From: Streptoverticillium olivoreticuli subsp. olivoreticuli
GTDB taxonomy: Bacteria; Actinomycetota; Actinomycetes; Streptomycetales; Streptomycetaceae
Length of the DNA: 64,000 nt
Reading direction: 5' to 3'
NCBI RefSeq assembly: GCF_003391135.1
Contig: NZ_CP031455.1
Span: 2,503,501-2,567,500, forward strand
The translations under genes were made by a program, and so were the position numbers. The notes beneath the pieces were generated by a model. The model searched no databases. It had not been told where the DNA came from and saw only the letters and a program-made list of their open reading frames with translations. How positions within the stretch are numbered: position 1 is the first letter of the stretch; the number at the start of each line of letters is the position of its first letter. Shown piece by piece: positions 23,818-33,541 of this stretch.

Positions 23818-25436
23818 CCCTGCTTCTTCTTCTGGTTCTCGTTGAACTCCTGGACGAGCTTGTCGTGCTCGGCCAGCGTGTTGGCGAACTTCGTCGTCTT
23901 GCCGTCGACGGAGACGAAGAAGTACCAGTCACCCGGCTCGGGGTCCATCGCGGCCTTCAGCGCCTCTTCGCCGGGGTTGCCGATGGGACCGGGCGGCAGA
24001 CCCTTGACGTGGTACGTGTTGTACGGGTCGTCGTACGACCGGAGCTGCTTGGGGTCGAGGTCGAGCTTGCTCTGGTTCTTGATGTAGTTGTACGTCGAGT
24101 CGAACTCGAGCTTGCCGTTCGTCACGGTATTGGTCGGCTTGAGCCGGTTGTAGATGACCCGGGACATCTTGCGGAAGTCGTCGTGGGTCATGCCCTCGGC
24201 GTTGACCAGGCTCGCCACCGTGATCAGCTGGAGCGGGGACTTCAGGCCGAGTTCCCTGGCCTTGCCCTCCAGGTCGACCTTGGCGTAGTTCTCCTTGGCC
24301 CGCGCGACCATCTGCTTGAGGATCTCCTCGGGCTTGGTGCCCTTGCTCGCGTTGTACTGCGAGGGATAGAGGAAGCCCTCCAGGGGGTCCTTGATCTTGG
24401 GGTCGCTGTCGGCCCAGTCGGGCAGCCCGAGGTTCTTCGCCTGGTTCTTGGCGACGTCCTTGGTGGTGCCCTGCGCGAGACCGAGCTTCGTGTCGATCGC
24501 GGCGTAGATCGCGACGGCCCGGCGGCCCTCGGGGATGGTGAGGAAGTTGGCCGTGTTGGTCATCATCGTCACGGCCGCCGCACCCGACATCTCCTGGTGC
24601 AGGGTGTACGTGCCGGGCTGGATGGCCTTGCCCTTGGGGTCCTTGCCCGCGGCCTCGGTGAAGGCGCCCGCGCTCTTGACGACGCCCGCCTTCTGGAGGA
24701 TCTCGCCCATCTGCCCGATGCCCGCGCCCTTGGGGATCTCGACCTGGACCTGGCCGGTGCCCTCGCCGTCGTAGTCGGGCGCGGCGCCGAAGTGGGTCTG
24801 CCAGTAGTCGTAGGCGAGGTAGCCGCCACCGCCCACGACGCCGACGAGCACCACGGCGACCAGGAGGCAGGCGGTGCCGCTGCGGCGCTTGTTCTTGGTC
24901 TTCTTGCCGCGCCGGTCACGGCCGCGCGGGCGCTCCTCGGCCGGCTCGTCCTCCTCCGCCTCCGTCCGGGCGGGCCCGGGGAGGTCGTCGAAGAGGGAGA
25001 GCTTCTCCTCGTCGGGCTCCGAACGCCACTGCGCGTGCTGCTCGAACGTCGGCGCCGGCTGCTGCTGGGTGTCGTGCTGCTGAGCCTGCTGCGGCACCTG
25101 CTGCTGGGGTACGTGCTGCTGCCCCTGCGGCCCGCGCTGGTGCTGGGGCTGCGGCGGCGGGTAGGCGTCCTGCGTGCCGTAGTAGTCCGGGGGGGCACCG
25201 GTGTACGGGTCGACGGGCTGCTGCCCGTACTGGTCCCCGGCACCGGTGCCGTAGGGACCCCCCGCGCCCTGCGAGGGGTCCCAGCCGTACTGCTGCTGAC
25301 CGTACTGGGGCTGTGACGGCTGCTGGGGATGCTGATGCTGCGGGTGCTGCTGCTGACCGTCGTATCCCTGGCCCCCGTACAGAGGGTCCTCGGGATGCCA
25401 CGGTTGGGACCCGGGGCCCCGGCCATACTCAGTCAT
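23814..25436 (-). CDS. mltG: Endolytic murein transglycosylase MltG
   Basis: Cleaves nascent glycan strands, probably terminating peptidoglycan chains. 540 residues. Residues 1-185 are cytoplasmic and of low complexity, with many Gln, Tyr, Pro and Gly (HPQHQHPQQPSQPQYGQQQY) and an acidic stretch. A single membrane anchor runs at about 188-209. The extracytoplasmic YceG domain follows; the segment ASLVNAEGMTHDD carries the Glu equivalent to the catalytic one, and LPPGPIGNPG is a hallmark. I chose ATG 25436 (GGGG four bases upstream); TTG 25439 is also possible. The Gln/Tyr-rich head is much longer than in enterobacteria and may bind divisome or elongasome partners. Confidence 0.95.
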   Translation of the reverse strand: MTEYGRGPGSQPWHPEDPLYGGQGYDGQQQHPQHQHPQQPSQPQYGQQQYGWDPSQGAGGPYGTGAGDQYGQQPVDPYTGAPPDYYGTQDAYPPPQPQHQRGPQGQQHVPQQQVPQQAQQHDTQQQPAPTFEQHAQWRSEPDEEKLSLFDDLPGPARTEAEEDEPAEERPRGRDRRGKKTKNKRRSGTACLLVAVVLVGVVGGGGYLAYDYWQTHFGAAPDYDGEGTGQVQVEIPKGAGIGQMGEILQKAGVVKSAGAFTEAAGKDPKGKAIQPGTYTLHQEMSGAAAVTMMTNTANFLTIPEGRRAVAIYAAIDTKLGLAQGTTKDVAKNQAKNLGLPDWADSDPKIKDPLEGFLYPSQYNASKGTKPEEILKQMVARAKENYAKVDLEGKARELGLKSPLQLITVASLVNAEGMTHDDFRKMSRVIYNRLKPTNTVTNGKLEFDSTYNYIKNQSKLDLDPKQLRSYDDPYNTYHVKGLPPGPIGNPGEEALKAAMDPEPGDWYFFVSVDGKTTKFANTLAEHDKLVQEFNENQKKKQG

Positions 25437-25470
25437 CAATCCCCTAGTGCCGCACAGCGGCAGCCGGTCG

Positions 25471-25486
25471 GCACTCCGTGGAGTGC
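25471..25486 (-). promoter_or_regulatory. Small palindrome in the mltG leader
   Basis: GCACTCC and its complement separated by two bases, 35 bases ahead of the mltG start. Too short for a confident terminator; it could be an operator or part of the leader. The 128-base gap between ruvX and mltG holds nothing else I can identify. Confidence 0.3.
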
Positions 25487-25564
25487 GGGCTTCGAATCGT
25501 CCGGTCCTGTACGGGAGACGTTCGAACGGCTGCCATGTCAGCGCGGAACGTTACCGTACTGCGA

Positions 25565-26029
25565 TCAGATGACCACGTCGACGGCCTCGCCGGGAGGCCG
25601 GCCGGAGACCTTCTCGATCTCCAGCGCGTTCTGCAGGATGACCACGGCGGCGGCCTGGTCGACGACCGAGCGCCCCTTCTTGGTGTTGACTCCGGAGGCG
25701 CGCAGTCCCTGCGCGGCTGTGACGGTCGTCATGCGCTCGTCGACCAGCCGCACCGGCACGGGCGCCATCCGCCGGGCCATCTCCTTGGCGAAGGTCCGCA
25801 CCTTGGCCGCGGCCGGCCCCTCTCCCCCCTTGAGGGAGCGGGGCAGGCCGACGACGACCTCGATCGGTTCGTACTCCTCGACGATCGCCACCAGCCGCTT
25901 GTGGGCCTGCGGGATGTCCCGCCCCGGCACGGTCTCGACCGGGGTGGCGAGGATCCCGTCGGGGTCGCACGAGGCGACCCCGATCCGGGCGTCCCCCACG
26001 TCGACGGCGATGCGCCTGCCACGTCGCAC
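25565..26029 (-). CDS. ruvX: Putative pre-16S rRNA nuclease / Holliday junction resolvase-like (YqgF)
   Basis: RNase H-fold nuclease of the YqgF family, thought to finish the 5' end of 16S rRNA. 154 residues. Catalytic Asp in RIAVDVGDARIGVA, second acidic region after VVVGLPRSLKGG, and DERMTTVTA near the end. GTG start at 26029, five bases past the alaS stop, so it is cotranscribed with alaS. The older name, Holliday junction resolvase, is only by similarity. Confidence 0.95.
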   Translation of the reverse strand: MRRGRRIAVDVGDARIGVASCDPDGILATPVETVPGRDIPQAHKRLVAIVEEYEPIEVVVGLPRSLKGGEGPAAAKVRTFAKEMARRMAPVPVRLVDERMTTVTAAQGLRASGVNTKKGRSVVDQAAAVVILQNALEIEKVSGRPPGEAVDVVI

Positions 26030-26034
26030 GGCGA

Positions 26035-28704
26035 TCAGGCCGCTTCGGCGACGAGGCGCTCGACGGCGGCGACGGCCTCGTCGACGGCGTCCGGGTTCTG
26101 ACCGCCGCCCTGGGCGACGTCCGGCTTGCCGCCGCCTCCGCCGCCGAGGGTCTTGGCGGCCGTACGCACCAGGTCGCCGGCCTTGAGCCCGCGCTCACGG
26201 GCGGCCTCGTTGGTGGCGATGACGGTCAGCGGCCGGCCGTTCACCACGGTGAACAGCGCGACGACGGCGGCCCGGCCGCCCTGGATCCGGCCGCGGACGT
26301 CGAGGACGAGCTTGCGCAGGTCGTCGGCGCCGGTGCCGTCCGGCACCCGGCCGATGGCCAGGGCCACGCCGTGGATGTCCTTGGCGCCCTCGGCGAGACC
26401 GGCGGCGGCCTGGAGCACCTTCTCGGCGCGGAAGCGCTCGATCTCCTTCTCGGCGTCCTTGAGCTTGGCGAGCATCCCGGAGATCTTCTCCGGCAGCTCC
26501 TCCGGGCGGCCCTTGACCAACTCCTGGAGCTGGGCGACGACCGTGTGCTCCTTGGCGAGGAAGCTGTAGGCGTCCACACCCACCAGGGCCTCGACGCGGC
26601 GCACGCCGGAGCCGATGGAGGACTCGCCGAGCAGCTTCACCAGGCCCAGCTGGGCGGTGTTGGCGACGTGCGTACCGCCGCACAGCTCCTTGGAGAAGTC
26701 GCCGATGGTCACGACGCGCACCCGCTCGCCGTACTTCTCGCCGAACTCGGCGATGGCGCCCTGCTTCTTGGCCTCGTCGATGCTCATGACCTCGGCCTGG
26801 ACGTCGAGTTCACGGGAGAGGACCTCGTTGATCCGCTGCTCGACGTCCGTGAGGACGCTGCCGGGCACCGCGGCCGGGGAACCGAAGTCGAAGCGGAAGC
26901 GGCCGGGCGAGTTCTCCGAGCCGGCCTGGGCGGCCGTCGGGCCCAGGGCGTCGCGCAGCGCCTGGTGGGTGAGGTGGGTGGCGCTGTGGGCACGGGCGAT
27001 GGCCCGACGGCGCGTCACATCGATGGAGGCATAGGCGGACGCGCCCACGGTGACCTCGCCGACCTGGACGACGCCCTTGTGGACGTTGACGCCCGGGACG
27101 GGCTTCTGCACGTCGCGGACCTCGATGACGGCACCGCTGTCGAGGCGGATCCGGCCCTGGTCGGCGAGCTGGCCGCCGCCCTCGGCGTAGAAGGGGGTGC
27201 GGTCGAGGACGACCTCGACCTCGTCGCCCTCGGTGGCGGCGGGCGAGGGCACGCCGTCGACCAGCAGGCCGAGGACCGTGGCCTCGTTCTCGGTGCGGGT
27301 GTAGCCCGTGAAGTCGGTCTCGCCGGCGGTGTCGGCCAGCGCGCGGTAGGCCGACAGGTCGGCGTGACCGGTCTTCTTGGCCCTGGCGTCGGCCTTGGCC
27401 CGCTCGCGCTGCTCCTTCATCAGGCGGCGGAAGCCGTCCTGATCCACCGTCAGGCCCTGCTCGGCGGCCATCTCCAGGGTGAGGTCGATCGGGAAGCCCC
27501 AGGTGTCGTGGAGCAGGAACGCCTTCTCACCGGGGAGCACCGTGCCACCGGAGGTCTTGGTCTCGGTGACGGCGGTGTCGAGGATGTTGGTGCCGGTCTT
27601 GAGGGTCTTGAGGAAGGCGGCCTCCTCGGCGAGGGCGACCGTCTCGATCCGCTTGCGGTCGGTGAGCAGCTCCGGGTACTGCTCGCCCATCGTCGTCAGG
27701 ACGGTGTCGACGAGCTCGCCGACGACCGGCTCGGTGGCGCCCAGCAGGCGCATGTTGCGGATGGCGCGGCGCATGATGCGGCGCAGCACATAACCGCGGC
27801 CCTCGTTGCCGGGGGTGACGCCGTCGCCGATGAGCATCACGGAGGTGCGGATGTGGTCGGCGACCACGCGCAGGGCCACGTCGGTGTCGTGGGCGGCGCC
27901 GTAGGCCACGCCGGTGAGGGCGGTGGCCTTGTCCATGACGACGCGCAGGGTGTCGGTCTCGTACATGTTCTGTACGCCCTGCAGGATCATGGCGAGGCGC
28001 TCGAGGCCGAGGCCCGTGTCGATGTTCTTCGACGGCAGGTCGCCGAGGATCGGGAAGTTCTCCTTGTCCTCGCCGGCGCCGCGCTCGTACTGCATGAAGA
28101 CCAGGTTCCAGATCTCCACGTACCGCTCGTCGTTGACGGCCGGGCCGCCCTCGACGCCGAACTCGGGGCCGCGGTCGTAGTTGATCTCGGAGCACGGGCC
28201 GCACGGGCCGGGGACGCCCATGGACCAGAAGTTGTCCTTCTTGCCCAGGCGCTGGATGCGCTCGGCGGGGACGCCCACCACGTCGCGCCAGATCCGCTCG
28301 GCCTCGTCGTCGTCGAGGTAGACGGTGATCCAGAGCTTCTCCGGCTCCAGGCCGTAGCCGCCGTCCGCCACGGAGCCGGTGAGCAGCTCCCAGGCGAGCT
28401 TGATGGCGCCTTCCTTGAAGTAGTCGCCGAAGGAGAAGTTGCCGCACATCTGGAAGAACGTGCCGTGGCGGGTGGTCTTGCCGACCTCTTCGATGTCCGG
28501 CGTGCGGACGCACTTCTGCACGCTGGTGGCGCGCGTGAAGGGGGGCTTGACCTCGCCGAGGAAGTACGGCTTGAAGGGGACCATGCCCGCGGGGACCAGG
28601 AGCAGCGTCGGGTCGTCCGCGATGAGCGACGCCGACGGCACGACGGTGTGCCCGCGCTCCTCGAAGAAGCGCAGCCAGCGGCGGCGGATTTCAGCCGACT
28701 CCAT
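26035..28704 (-). CDS. alaS: Alanyl-tRNA synthetase
   Basis: Charges tRNA-Ala and edits Ser and Gly mischarging. 889 residues. Class II catalytic core at the N-terminus: [16 protein letters not shown], motif 2 [21 protein letters not shown], and [13 protein letters not shown]. The editing domain has [16 protein letters not shown] and the zinc-binding [13 protein letters not shown]. The C-terminal C-Ala domain ends with [15 protein letters not shown]. Start ATG at 28704, whose first base is the last base of the upstream gene's TGA (overlap of one base). Confidence 0.98.
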   Translation of the reverse strand: MESAEIRRRWLRFFEERGHTVVPSASLIADDPTLLLVPAGMVPFKPYFLGEVKPPFTRATSVQKCVRTPDIEEVGKTTRHGTFFQMCGNFSFGDYFKEGAIKLAWELLTGSVADGGYGLEPEKLWITVYLDDDEAERIWRDVVGVPAERIQRLGKKDNFWSMGVPGPCGPCSEINYDRGPEFGVEGGPAVNDERYVEIWNLVFMQYERGAGEDKENFPILGDLPSKNIDTGLGLERLAMILQGVQNMYETDTLRVVMDKATALTGVAYGAAHDTDVALRVVADHIRTSVMLIGDGVTPGNEGRGYVLRRIMRRAIRNMRLLGATEPVVGELVDTVLTTMGEQYPELLTDRKRIETVALAEEAAFLKTLKTGTNILDTAVTETKTSGGTVLPGEKAFLLHDTWGFPIDLTLEMAAEQGLTVDQDGFRRLMKEQRERAKADARAKKTGHADLSAYRALADTAGETDFTGYTRTENEATVLGLLVDGVPSPAATEGDEVEVVLDRTPFYAEGGGQLADQGRIRLDSGAVIEVRDVQKPVPGVNVHKGVVQVGEVTVGASAYASIDVTRRRAIARAHSATHLTHQALRDALGPTAAQAGSENSPGRFRFDFGSPAAVPGSVLTDVEQRINEVLSRELDVQAEVMSIDEAKKQGAIAEFGEKYGERVRVVTIGDFSKELCGGTHVANTAQLGLVKLLGESSIGSGVRRVEALVGVDAYSFLAKEHTVVAQLQELVKGRPEELPEKISGMLAKLKDAEKEIERFRAEKVLQAAAGLAEGAKDIHGVALAIGRVPDGTGADDLRKLVLDVRGRIQGGRAAVVALFTVVNGRPLTVIATNEAARERGLKAGDLVRTAAKTLGGGGGGKPDVAQGGGQNPDAVDEAVAAVERLVAEAA

Positions 28705-29030
28705 CAGTGGTCCTCTTTCCGGGTGAACGAGTGGTAGGTGTGCTGCTGTTCGAGTGCGACCAGCCGGCGCTGCTCGGGAAGCTCCCGGCGCTCGGGGTCG
28801 GGGTCGGCCGTGAGGCCGAGCGCGTCCTTGAGCGCCGCCTCGCGGTGCGCCATGCCGTCGCGGACGTCGAGGGCGAAGAGCCTGACCCGGCGGCCCGCGA
28901 CGACCGCGCGGTCCGCTGCCTGGAGAGCCAGGCTCTCCGGGGTGAGCCGGGCCAGCTTGCGGTTGACCTTGGTCGTGGCCCAGACACCGGCGGCTACACC
29001 GGTCGTGAACCAGAAGGTGCGGCGGAACAT
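28704..29030 (-). CDS. Small membrane-associated protein, DUF6167-like
   Basis: 108 residues, function unknown. N-terminal hydrophobic segment [15 protein letters not shown] followed by a basic region and a charged helical part ([34 protein letters not shown]). ATG start at 29030. The stop overlaps the alaS ATG by one base and the start follows the DUF948 gene by eight bases. The pair therefore looks cotranscribed with alaS. The DUF name is from memory of the actinobacterial gene order. Confidence 0.8.
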   Translation of the reverse strand: MFRRTFWFTTGVAAGVWATTKVNRKLARLTPESLALQAADRAVVAGRRVRLFALDVRDGMAHREAALKDALGLTADPDPERRELPEQRRLVALEQQHTYHSFTRKEDH

Positions 29031-29038
29031 TCCTGGGG

Positions 29039-29491
29039 TCAACCCTTCCCACGGATTCGGCGGCTGCCGCGCCTGGCGGACGGCAGTTTCTGGCCGACGG
29101 TCTTGCCTGCGAACACGGAGCGCTGCGGCGGCGCCTCCGCGGGCGTGGTCTTGCGGCCGATCGCGCGCCGCACGCCGTAGCCGAACGCCGCGACCTTGAC
29201 CAGGGGCCCGCCGAAGGCGGAGGAGACGGTCGAGGAGAGCGCGGAGGCGTTCGCCGTGACCTCCTGGACGTCCGCGGCGATCGAGTCGACGCGGGCGAGC
29301 TGGGTGTTGGCGGAGCGCACGGTCGCGGAGGCGTCGGCGAGCAGCGGCACGGCCTGCTCGCAGACGTCGGCCACCAGTTTGGTGGCGGCCTTGAGCGTCT
29401 GCGCGAGCCGCACCAGGACCAGGGCCATGAACGACACGAGGATCGCCCAGAAGACGGCCACGAGGATCCCGGCCACCTCTCCACCGGACAC
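29039..29491 (-). CDS. DUF948 membrane protein
   Basis: 150 residues. An N-terminal membrane helix ([24 protein letters not shown]) is followed by a long amphipathic helix with heptad-like spacing ([44 protein letters not shown]), the DUF948 pattern. The basic C-terminus is rich in Arg and Ser. GTG start at 29491. First gene of the DUF948-DUF6167-alaS-ruvX run. Function unknown; the coiled coil suggests self-association at the membrane. Confidence 0.85.
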   Translation of the reverse strand: MSGGEVAGILVAVFWAILVSFMALVLVRLAQTLKAATKLVADVCEQAVPLLADASATVRSANTQLARVDSIAADVQEVTANASALSSTVSSAFGGPLVKVAAFGYGVRRAIGRKTTPAEAPPQRSVFAGKTVGQKLPSARRGSRRIRGKG

Positions 29492-29542
29492 GCTGCACCG
29501 CTCCCTGCTGGTCGTCGTTGCTCGACTGCCGCTTGCTGTCTC

Positions 29543-29572
29543 AGGACGTCTGCGGACGCCCCTTGACGTCCT
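29543..29572. repeat. Inverted repeat in the divergent gap upstream of the STAND gene
   Basis: AGGACGTC (29543-29550) and GACGTCCT (29565-29572) with 14 bases between. It lies in the 193-base divergent gap between the DUF948 gene and the STAND ATPase gene, where no gene ends, so an operator is more likely than a terminator. I could not find a convincing promoter on either strand. Confidence 0.35.
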
Positions 29573-29684
29573 GTACGACCTTATCGCGCCGGGCCTCGGC
29601 GCCCGTACCGGATTGCCGCGGCGACCACCCTGCCGACCAGCCGGAGTTTACGGTGCGCACACTCATCAGTACTCTCTGTGTGCC

Positions 29685-31940
29685 ATGCCACCTCTCTCCG
29701 GCTCTCCGCTCCCCGGCACCCCCTCCCCCGGCCCCCACGGTGCCGCCGCACCGGGCTGCCACCGGCCCGGGCCGCCGGGCAATCTGCCCGCCGAGCCCAG
29801 CCGTCTCATCGGCCGCGGTCGCGAACTGGACGCGCTCGCCGCGCAGGTGGAGCGGGCCCGGCTGGTGACGGTCACCGGGGTCGGCGGCGTCGGCAAGACC
29901 CGGGTGGCGCTCCGGCTCGCCACTGCTTTGCAGGATCGCTTCTGCGACGGGGCGTGGCTGGCCGGGCTCTCCTCGCTCACCGACCCGGCCCTGCTGGACC
30001 ACACGGTCGCCGAGGCCCTGGGGCTGACCGACCACACGGACCGGCCGCCGCGCGCGTCCCTGCTGGAGCAGCTCGCCGAGCGGCGGCTGCTGCTGGTCCT
30101 GGACGGGTGCGAGCAGTTGACGGAGGGCTGCGCGGCACTGGTCCACGCGCTGCTGCGGGGGGCGCCGGGGCTGCGGATCCTGGCGGTCTCCCGGCGGCCG
30201 CTGGGGATCGCGGGCGAACAGGTCTTCCCGCTGCCGCCGCTGTCGGACCCGGAGGCGGCCGAGCTCTTCGAGGACCGCGCCGCGGCGTGGCTCCGCGGCG
30301 GGGAGGCGGAGCGCACCGCCACGGACGAGCTGTGCCGCAGGCTGGACGGCATCCCGCTGGCCCTGGAACTGGCGGCGGCGCGGCTGGGCCCGCTGTCGGT
30401 GGCGCAGGCGCTGGAGCGGATCGACGACCGGTTCCGGCTGCTGGCCGGCGGGGTGCGAAGCGCGCTGCCGCGCCATCAGACGCTGCGTACGGCCATCGGC
30501 TGGAGCCATGAGCTGTGCACGCCGGCCGAGCGGCTGCTGTGGGCGCGGCTGACGGTCTTCGCGGGCCTGTTCGACCTGGAGGCGGCGGAGTACGTCTGCT
30601 CGGGTCCCGAGCTGCCCGCCGAGGGGCTGCTCGACGTGCTCGCCGAGCTGGTGGCGCAGTCCGTGGTGGTGCGGGAGGACACCCCGCTGGGTCCGCGCTA
30701 CCGGCTGCTGGACCCGGTGCGGATCTACGGGGCCGGCTGGCTGGACGCGCTGGCGGACGGCGAGCGGATGCGGCGCAGGCACCGCGACTGGTACATGGGC
30801 CTGGTCACCTGGTGCGAGCTGGACTGGTTCAGCCCCCGGCAGGCGGAGGTGGCGGCCCGGATCGAGGCGGAGCTGCCGAACCTGCGGATCGCCCTGGAGT
30901 ACAGCCTGGAGGAGAAGGGCGAGGCCCACATCGGGCAGTACCTCGCGGCGACGCTGTGGTTCTACTGGGTCGGCTGCGGGCGGCTGGCGGAGGGGCGGCA
31001 CTGGCTGGACCGCGCGCTGGAGGCCGAGGCGGACAACGAGGAGACCCGGCTGAAGACCCTGTGGGTGCTGGGTCATGTGGCGGTGCTCCAGGGCGACCCG
31101 GCCCGGGCGGTGGGGGCGCTGGCGGAGTGCCGGGAGACGGCCGAGCGCAGCGGTCACGCCCGCGGCCTGGCCTATGCCGAGCACCGGGCGGGCGCGCTGG
31201 CCCTGGTCTCGGACGACCTGCCGCGCGCCGAGGAGCTGCTGCGGTCGGCGCTGGCGCGCTATCAGGAGATCGGCGAGCTGAACAGCAATGTCCTGATGGG
31301 TCAGGTGGAGCTGGCGACGGCCGTCGCCTTCCAGGGTGATCTGGCGGGCGCGGTGCGGCTGTGCGAGGAGGTCCGGGACGTCTGCGCGGACCACGGCGAG
31401 CGCTGGGCGCTGGCGTACGCGCTGTACGTGCTGGGCTTCGCGGCGTGGAGCGGCGGGGACACCGCGGGTGCCCGGCCGCTGCTGGAGGAGTGCCTGGCCG
31501 TCGACCACGCCTTCCACGGCCTGGTGGGCGCGGTGCTCGCGGTGGAGCTGCTGGCGCTGGTGACGCTGGAGGAGGGCGGCGCGGACGGGACGGCCGACGG
31601 CGGCGCCGAGGAGGCCGCGGTGCTCCAGGGTGCGGCGGGGCGGCTGTGGCGCTCGGTGGGGCTGCCGCTGTTCGGTTCGCGCCACTTCAACGCGCCGCAC
31701 GCGCTGTGCGAGCGCCGGCTGCGGGAGGTGCTGGGCGCGCGGCGGTACGAGGAGTGCGTGCGCGAGGGGGCCCGGCTGGACCTGGGCGCGGTGGTGGCGC
31801 GGTGCGGGCCGCGGGCGGACCGGGCGCCGGTGCCGGGGGCCCGGGCGGCCGCGCCCCCGCCGGTCACGGGCGTACGGAGACCGGGAACGCACGAGCCCGC
31901 CGGCTCGCCGGCCACGGGGGCCGGGGAGACGACGGGCTGA
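29685..31940 (+). CDS. STAND-type (NB-ARC) ATPase with C-terminal TPR-like repeats
   Basis: 751 residues. A proline-rich N-terminus (1-36) is followed by a signalling ATPase core: Walker A GVGGVGKT at 65-72, Walker B LLLVLDG at about 135-141, and the GIPLALEL motif at 222-229. The C-terminal half is helical with tetratricopeptide-like repeats (GRHWLDRALEAEADNEE, ARAVGALAECRETAERSGH). This is the architecture of AfsR/LuxR-like regulators, but no SARP, BTAD or HTH domain is present at either end. It may be a sensor that acts through a partner, or a degenerate regulator. The ATG at 29685 has no clear ribosome-binding site, so the start is uncertain. Isolated on the plus strand and convergent with rpsD. 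Confidence 0.8.
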   Translation: MPPLSGSPLPGTPSPGPHGAAAPGCHRPGPPGNLPAEPSRLIGRGRELDALAAQVERARLVTVTGVGGVGKTRVALRLATALQDRFCDGAWLAGLSSLTDPALLDHTVAEALGLTDHTDRPPRASLLEQLAERRLLLVLDGCEQLTEGCAALVHALLRGAPGLRILAVSRRPLGIAGEQVFPLPPLSDPEAAELFEDRAAAWLRGGEAERTATDELCRRLDGIPLALELAAARLGPLSVAQALERIDDRFRLLAGGVRSALPRHQTLRTAIGWSHELCTPAERLLWARLTVFAGLFDLEAAEYVCSGPELPAEGLLDVLAELVAQSVVVREDTPLGPRYRLLDPVRIYGAGWLDALADGERMRRRHRDWYMGLVTWCELDWFSPRQAEVAARIEAELPNLRIALEYSLEEKGEAHIGQYLAATLWFYWVGCGRLAEGRHWLDRALEAEADNEETRLKTLWVLGHVAVLQGDPARAVGALAECRETAERSGHARGLAYAEHRAGALALVSDDLPRAEELLRSALARYQEIGELNSNVLMGQVELATAVAFQGDLAGAVRLCEEVRDVCADHGERWALAYALYVLGFAAWSGGDTAGARPLLEECLAVDHAFHGLVGAVLAVELLALVTLEEGGADGTADGGAEEAAVLQGAAGRLWRSVGLPLFGSRHFNAPHALCERRLREVLGARRYEECVREGARLDLGAVVARCGPRADRAPVPGARAAAPPPVTGVRRPGTHEPAGSPATGAGETTG

Positions 31941-31975
31941 GCGAGGAGCTCTGAGGAGCAGCTACTTCCGCAGGA

Positions 31976-32590
31976 TCAGCGGGCGTAGTACTCGACGACG
32001 AGCTGCTCGTCGCAGATCACGGGGATCTCCTTGCGGTTCGGCTCCCGGTCCAGGCGGAAGGCCAGCGCCGGCAGGTTGACCTGCAGGTAGCGCGGGGTCT
32101 CGCCCTCGGTGTCGTAGCCACCGGCCATGGCGACCTGGAACGGGTGCTTGGCGCGGCTGCGCTCGCGGACCATCACGACGTCGTCGGGACGGACGCGGAA
32201 CGACGGCTTGTCGACCTTGCCACCGTTGACCTCGATGTGGCCGTGGACGACCATCTGGCGGGCCTGGTAGATGGTGCGGGCGATGCCCGAACGCAGGACC
32301 AGCGCGTCGAGGCGGCGCTCGAGCTCGACGACCAGGGCCTCGCCCGTCTTGCCTTCGGCCTTCTTGGCACGGTCGTAGGCGCGGGCCATCTGGCGCTCGC
32401 TGATGTCGTACTGGGCGCGCAGACGCTGCTTCTCGAGCAGACGGACCTTGTAGTCCGAGTTCTGCTTGCGGCCACGGCCGTGCTCGCCCGGCGGGTAGGG
32501 GCGGGCCTCGAAGTACTTGACGGCCTTCGGCGTCAGCGCGATGCCGAGCGCACGAGACTTCTTGACCTTGGGACGCGACTGGTTAGGCAC
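31976..32590 (-). CDS. rpsD: 30S ribosomal protein S4
   Basis: 16S rRNA-binding primary assembly protein. 204 residues. The N-terminal domain lacks the zinc-binding cysteines (the C-minus form). The S4 RNA-binding domain contains [33 protein letters not shown] and [13 protein letters not shown] start at 32590 with GGAG three bases upstream. It stands apart from the main ribosomal protein operon, as is usual in Streptomyces. The 56-base gap to the divergent DUF2470 gene contains an iron box. Confidence 0.97.
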   Translation of the reverse strand: MPNQSRPKVKKSRALGIALTPKAVKYFEARPYPPGEHGRGRKQNSDYKVRLLEKQRLRAQYDISERQMARAYDRAKKAEGKTGEALVVELERRLDALVLRSGIARTIYQARQMVVHGHIEVNGGKVDKPSFRVRPDDVVMVRERSRAKHPFQVAMAGGYDTEGETPRYLQVNLPALAFRLDREPNRKEIPVICDEQLVVEYYAR

Positions 32591-32613
32591 GTTCTCCAGA
32601 CCTCCGTTGTGGG

Positions 32614-32632
32614 TTAGGTTAGGCTCACCTTA
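32614..32632. promoter_or_regulatory. Iron box (DmdR/IdeR operator) between rpsD and DUF2470 gene
   Basis: TTAGGTTAGGCTCACCTTA matches 17 of 19 positions of the DmdR/IdeR consensus TTAGGTTAGGCTAACCTAA. It ends 14 bases before the DUF2470 ATG, over the expected promoter, and lies 23 bases upstream of the rpsD GTG. Repression of the DUF2470 gene in high iron is the natural reading; an effect on rpsD is possible because the gap is so short. Confidence 0.82.
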
Positions 32633-32646
32633 CTCAAGGAGATCGC

Positions 32647-33510
32647 ATGTCTCGTCCGGGGAACACCAGTCACATCACGGACAGCACGAAAGAGGCCGAC
32701 GCAACTGATGGCGTCGACGCGACGGAGGTCCGATCAGATCGTGGTCAGCCGCGTCCCAGCGGACTTGAAATCGCGCGGATGCCGTCAGCAGCCGAGCGCA
32801 CACGAACTCTCGTACAGAGTACATGCTCCGCGGTACTGCTGATCCCCGGGCTGACGGGCGGGACCGGCGCGGGCACCGCACTGCCCGCCGAACTGCTCGC
32901 GCCCGAGGCCCGCAGCGTGGGGCCGGACGGCGAGGTGTTCCTGGTCTTCCCCGCGGATTCACCGGTCGTACGCGCCGCCACGCACGCCCAGGACGACGAG
33001 CTGGCCGCCGTGCTGGAGATCACCGACGTCGCGCCGGTCTCCGTGCCCAACCGGATCCGGGGCCGCGCCTGGCTCTCCGGCTGGGTGACCTCGGTGCCCG
33101 GGGTGACCGAGCCCGGCCGGATGATGCTGCGGCTGGAGGTCGGCGAGAGCAGCGTGGACGACCTGTGGGGTGCGGAGAGCGTCGAACCGGACGACTTCGC
33201 CCGCGCCCACCCCGACCCCCTGGTCGAGCACGAGGCGGAGCTGCTCCAGCACCTGTACTCCTCGCACGGCGACCAGGTGCGCGCGCTGAGCTCGCTCCTC
33301 GGCGAGCGGCGGCCGCGCTGCGCCCGTGACCGGGCCGTGCCGCTCTCCCTGGACCGCTTCGGGCTGCGCGTGCGGTTCACCGCCGCGCACGGCGAGGGCA
33401 CGGCGGCCGACCGGTCCTTCGACGTGCGCTTCGAATTCCCCGAGCCGGTGCGGGACATCGCCTCCCTGCGGCAGGCGATGCACGCCCTCTTCGACGCCGC
33501 GGAGGAATGA
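32647..33510 (+). CDS. Iron-box-controlled DUF2470 (HugZ-like heme/flavin domain) protein
   Basis: 287 residues. The first 40 residues are polar and variable. The middle resembles the split-barrel part of HugZ-like proteins (LAAVLEITDVAPVSVPNRIRGRAWLSGWV). The C-terminal DUF2470 module starts near AHPDPLVEHEAELLQHLYSSHGDQV and holds LDRFGLRVRF. Relatives of this module occur in heme-degrading and heme-binding proteins. Together with the iron box at 32614-32632, this supports a role in heme or iron use; the activity itself is inferred. ATG start at 32647 with AAGGAG six bases upstream. Monocistronic and divergent from rpsD. Confidence 0.85.
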   Translation: MSRPGNTSHITDSTKEADATDGVDATEVRSDRGQPRPSGLEIARMPSAAERTRTLVQSTCSAVLLIPGLTGGTGAGTALPAELLAPEARSVGPDGEVFLVFPADSPVVRAATHAQDDELAAVLEITDVAPVSVPNRIRGRAWLSGWVTSVPGVTEPGRMMLRLEVGESSVDDLWGAESVEPDDFARAHPDPLVEHEAELLQHLYSSHGDQVRALSSLLGERRPRCARDRAVPLSLDRFGLRVRFTAAHGEGTAADRSFDVRFEFPEPVRDIASLRQAMHALFDAAEE

Positions 33511-33541
33511 GCCGGCGCGGCCTTCAGGGGTGGGCCGGTGC

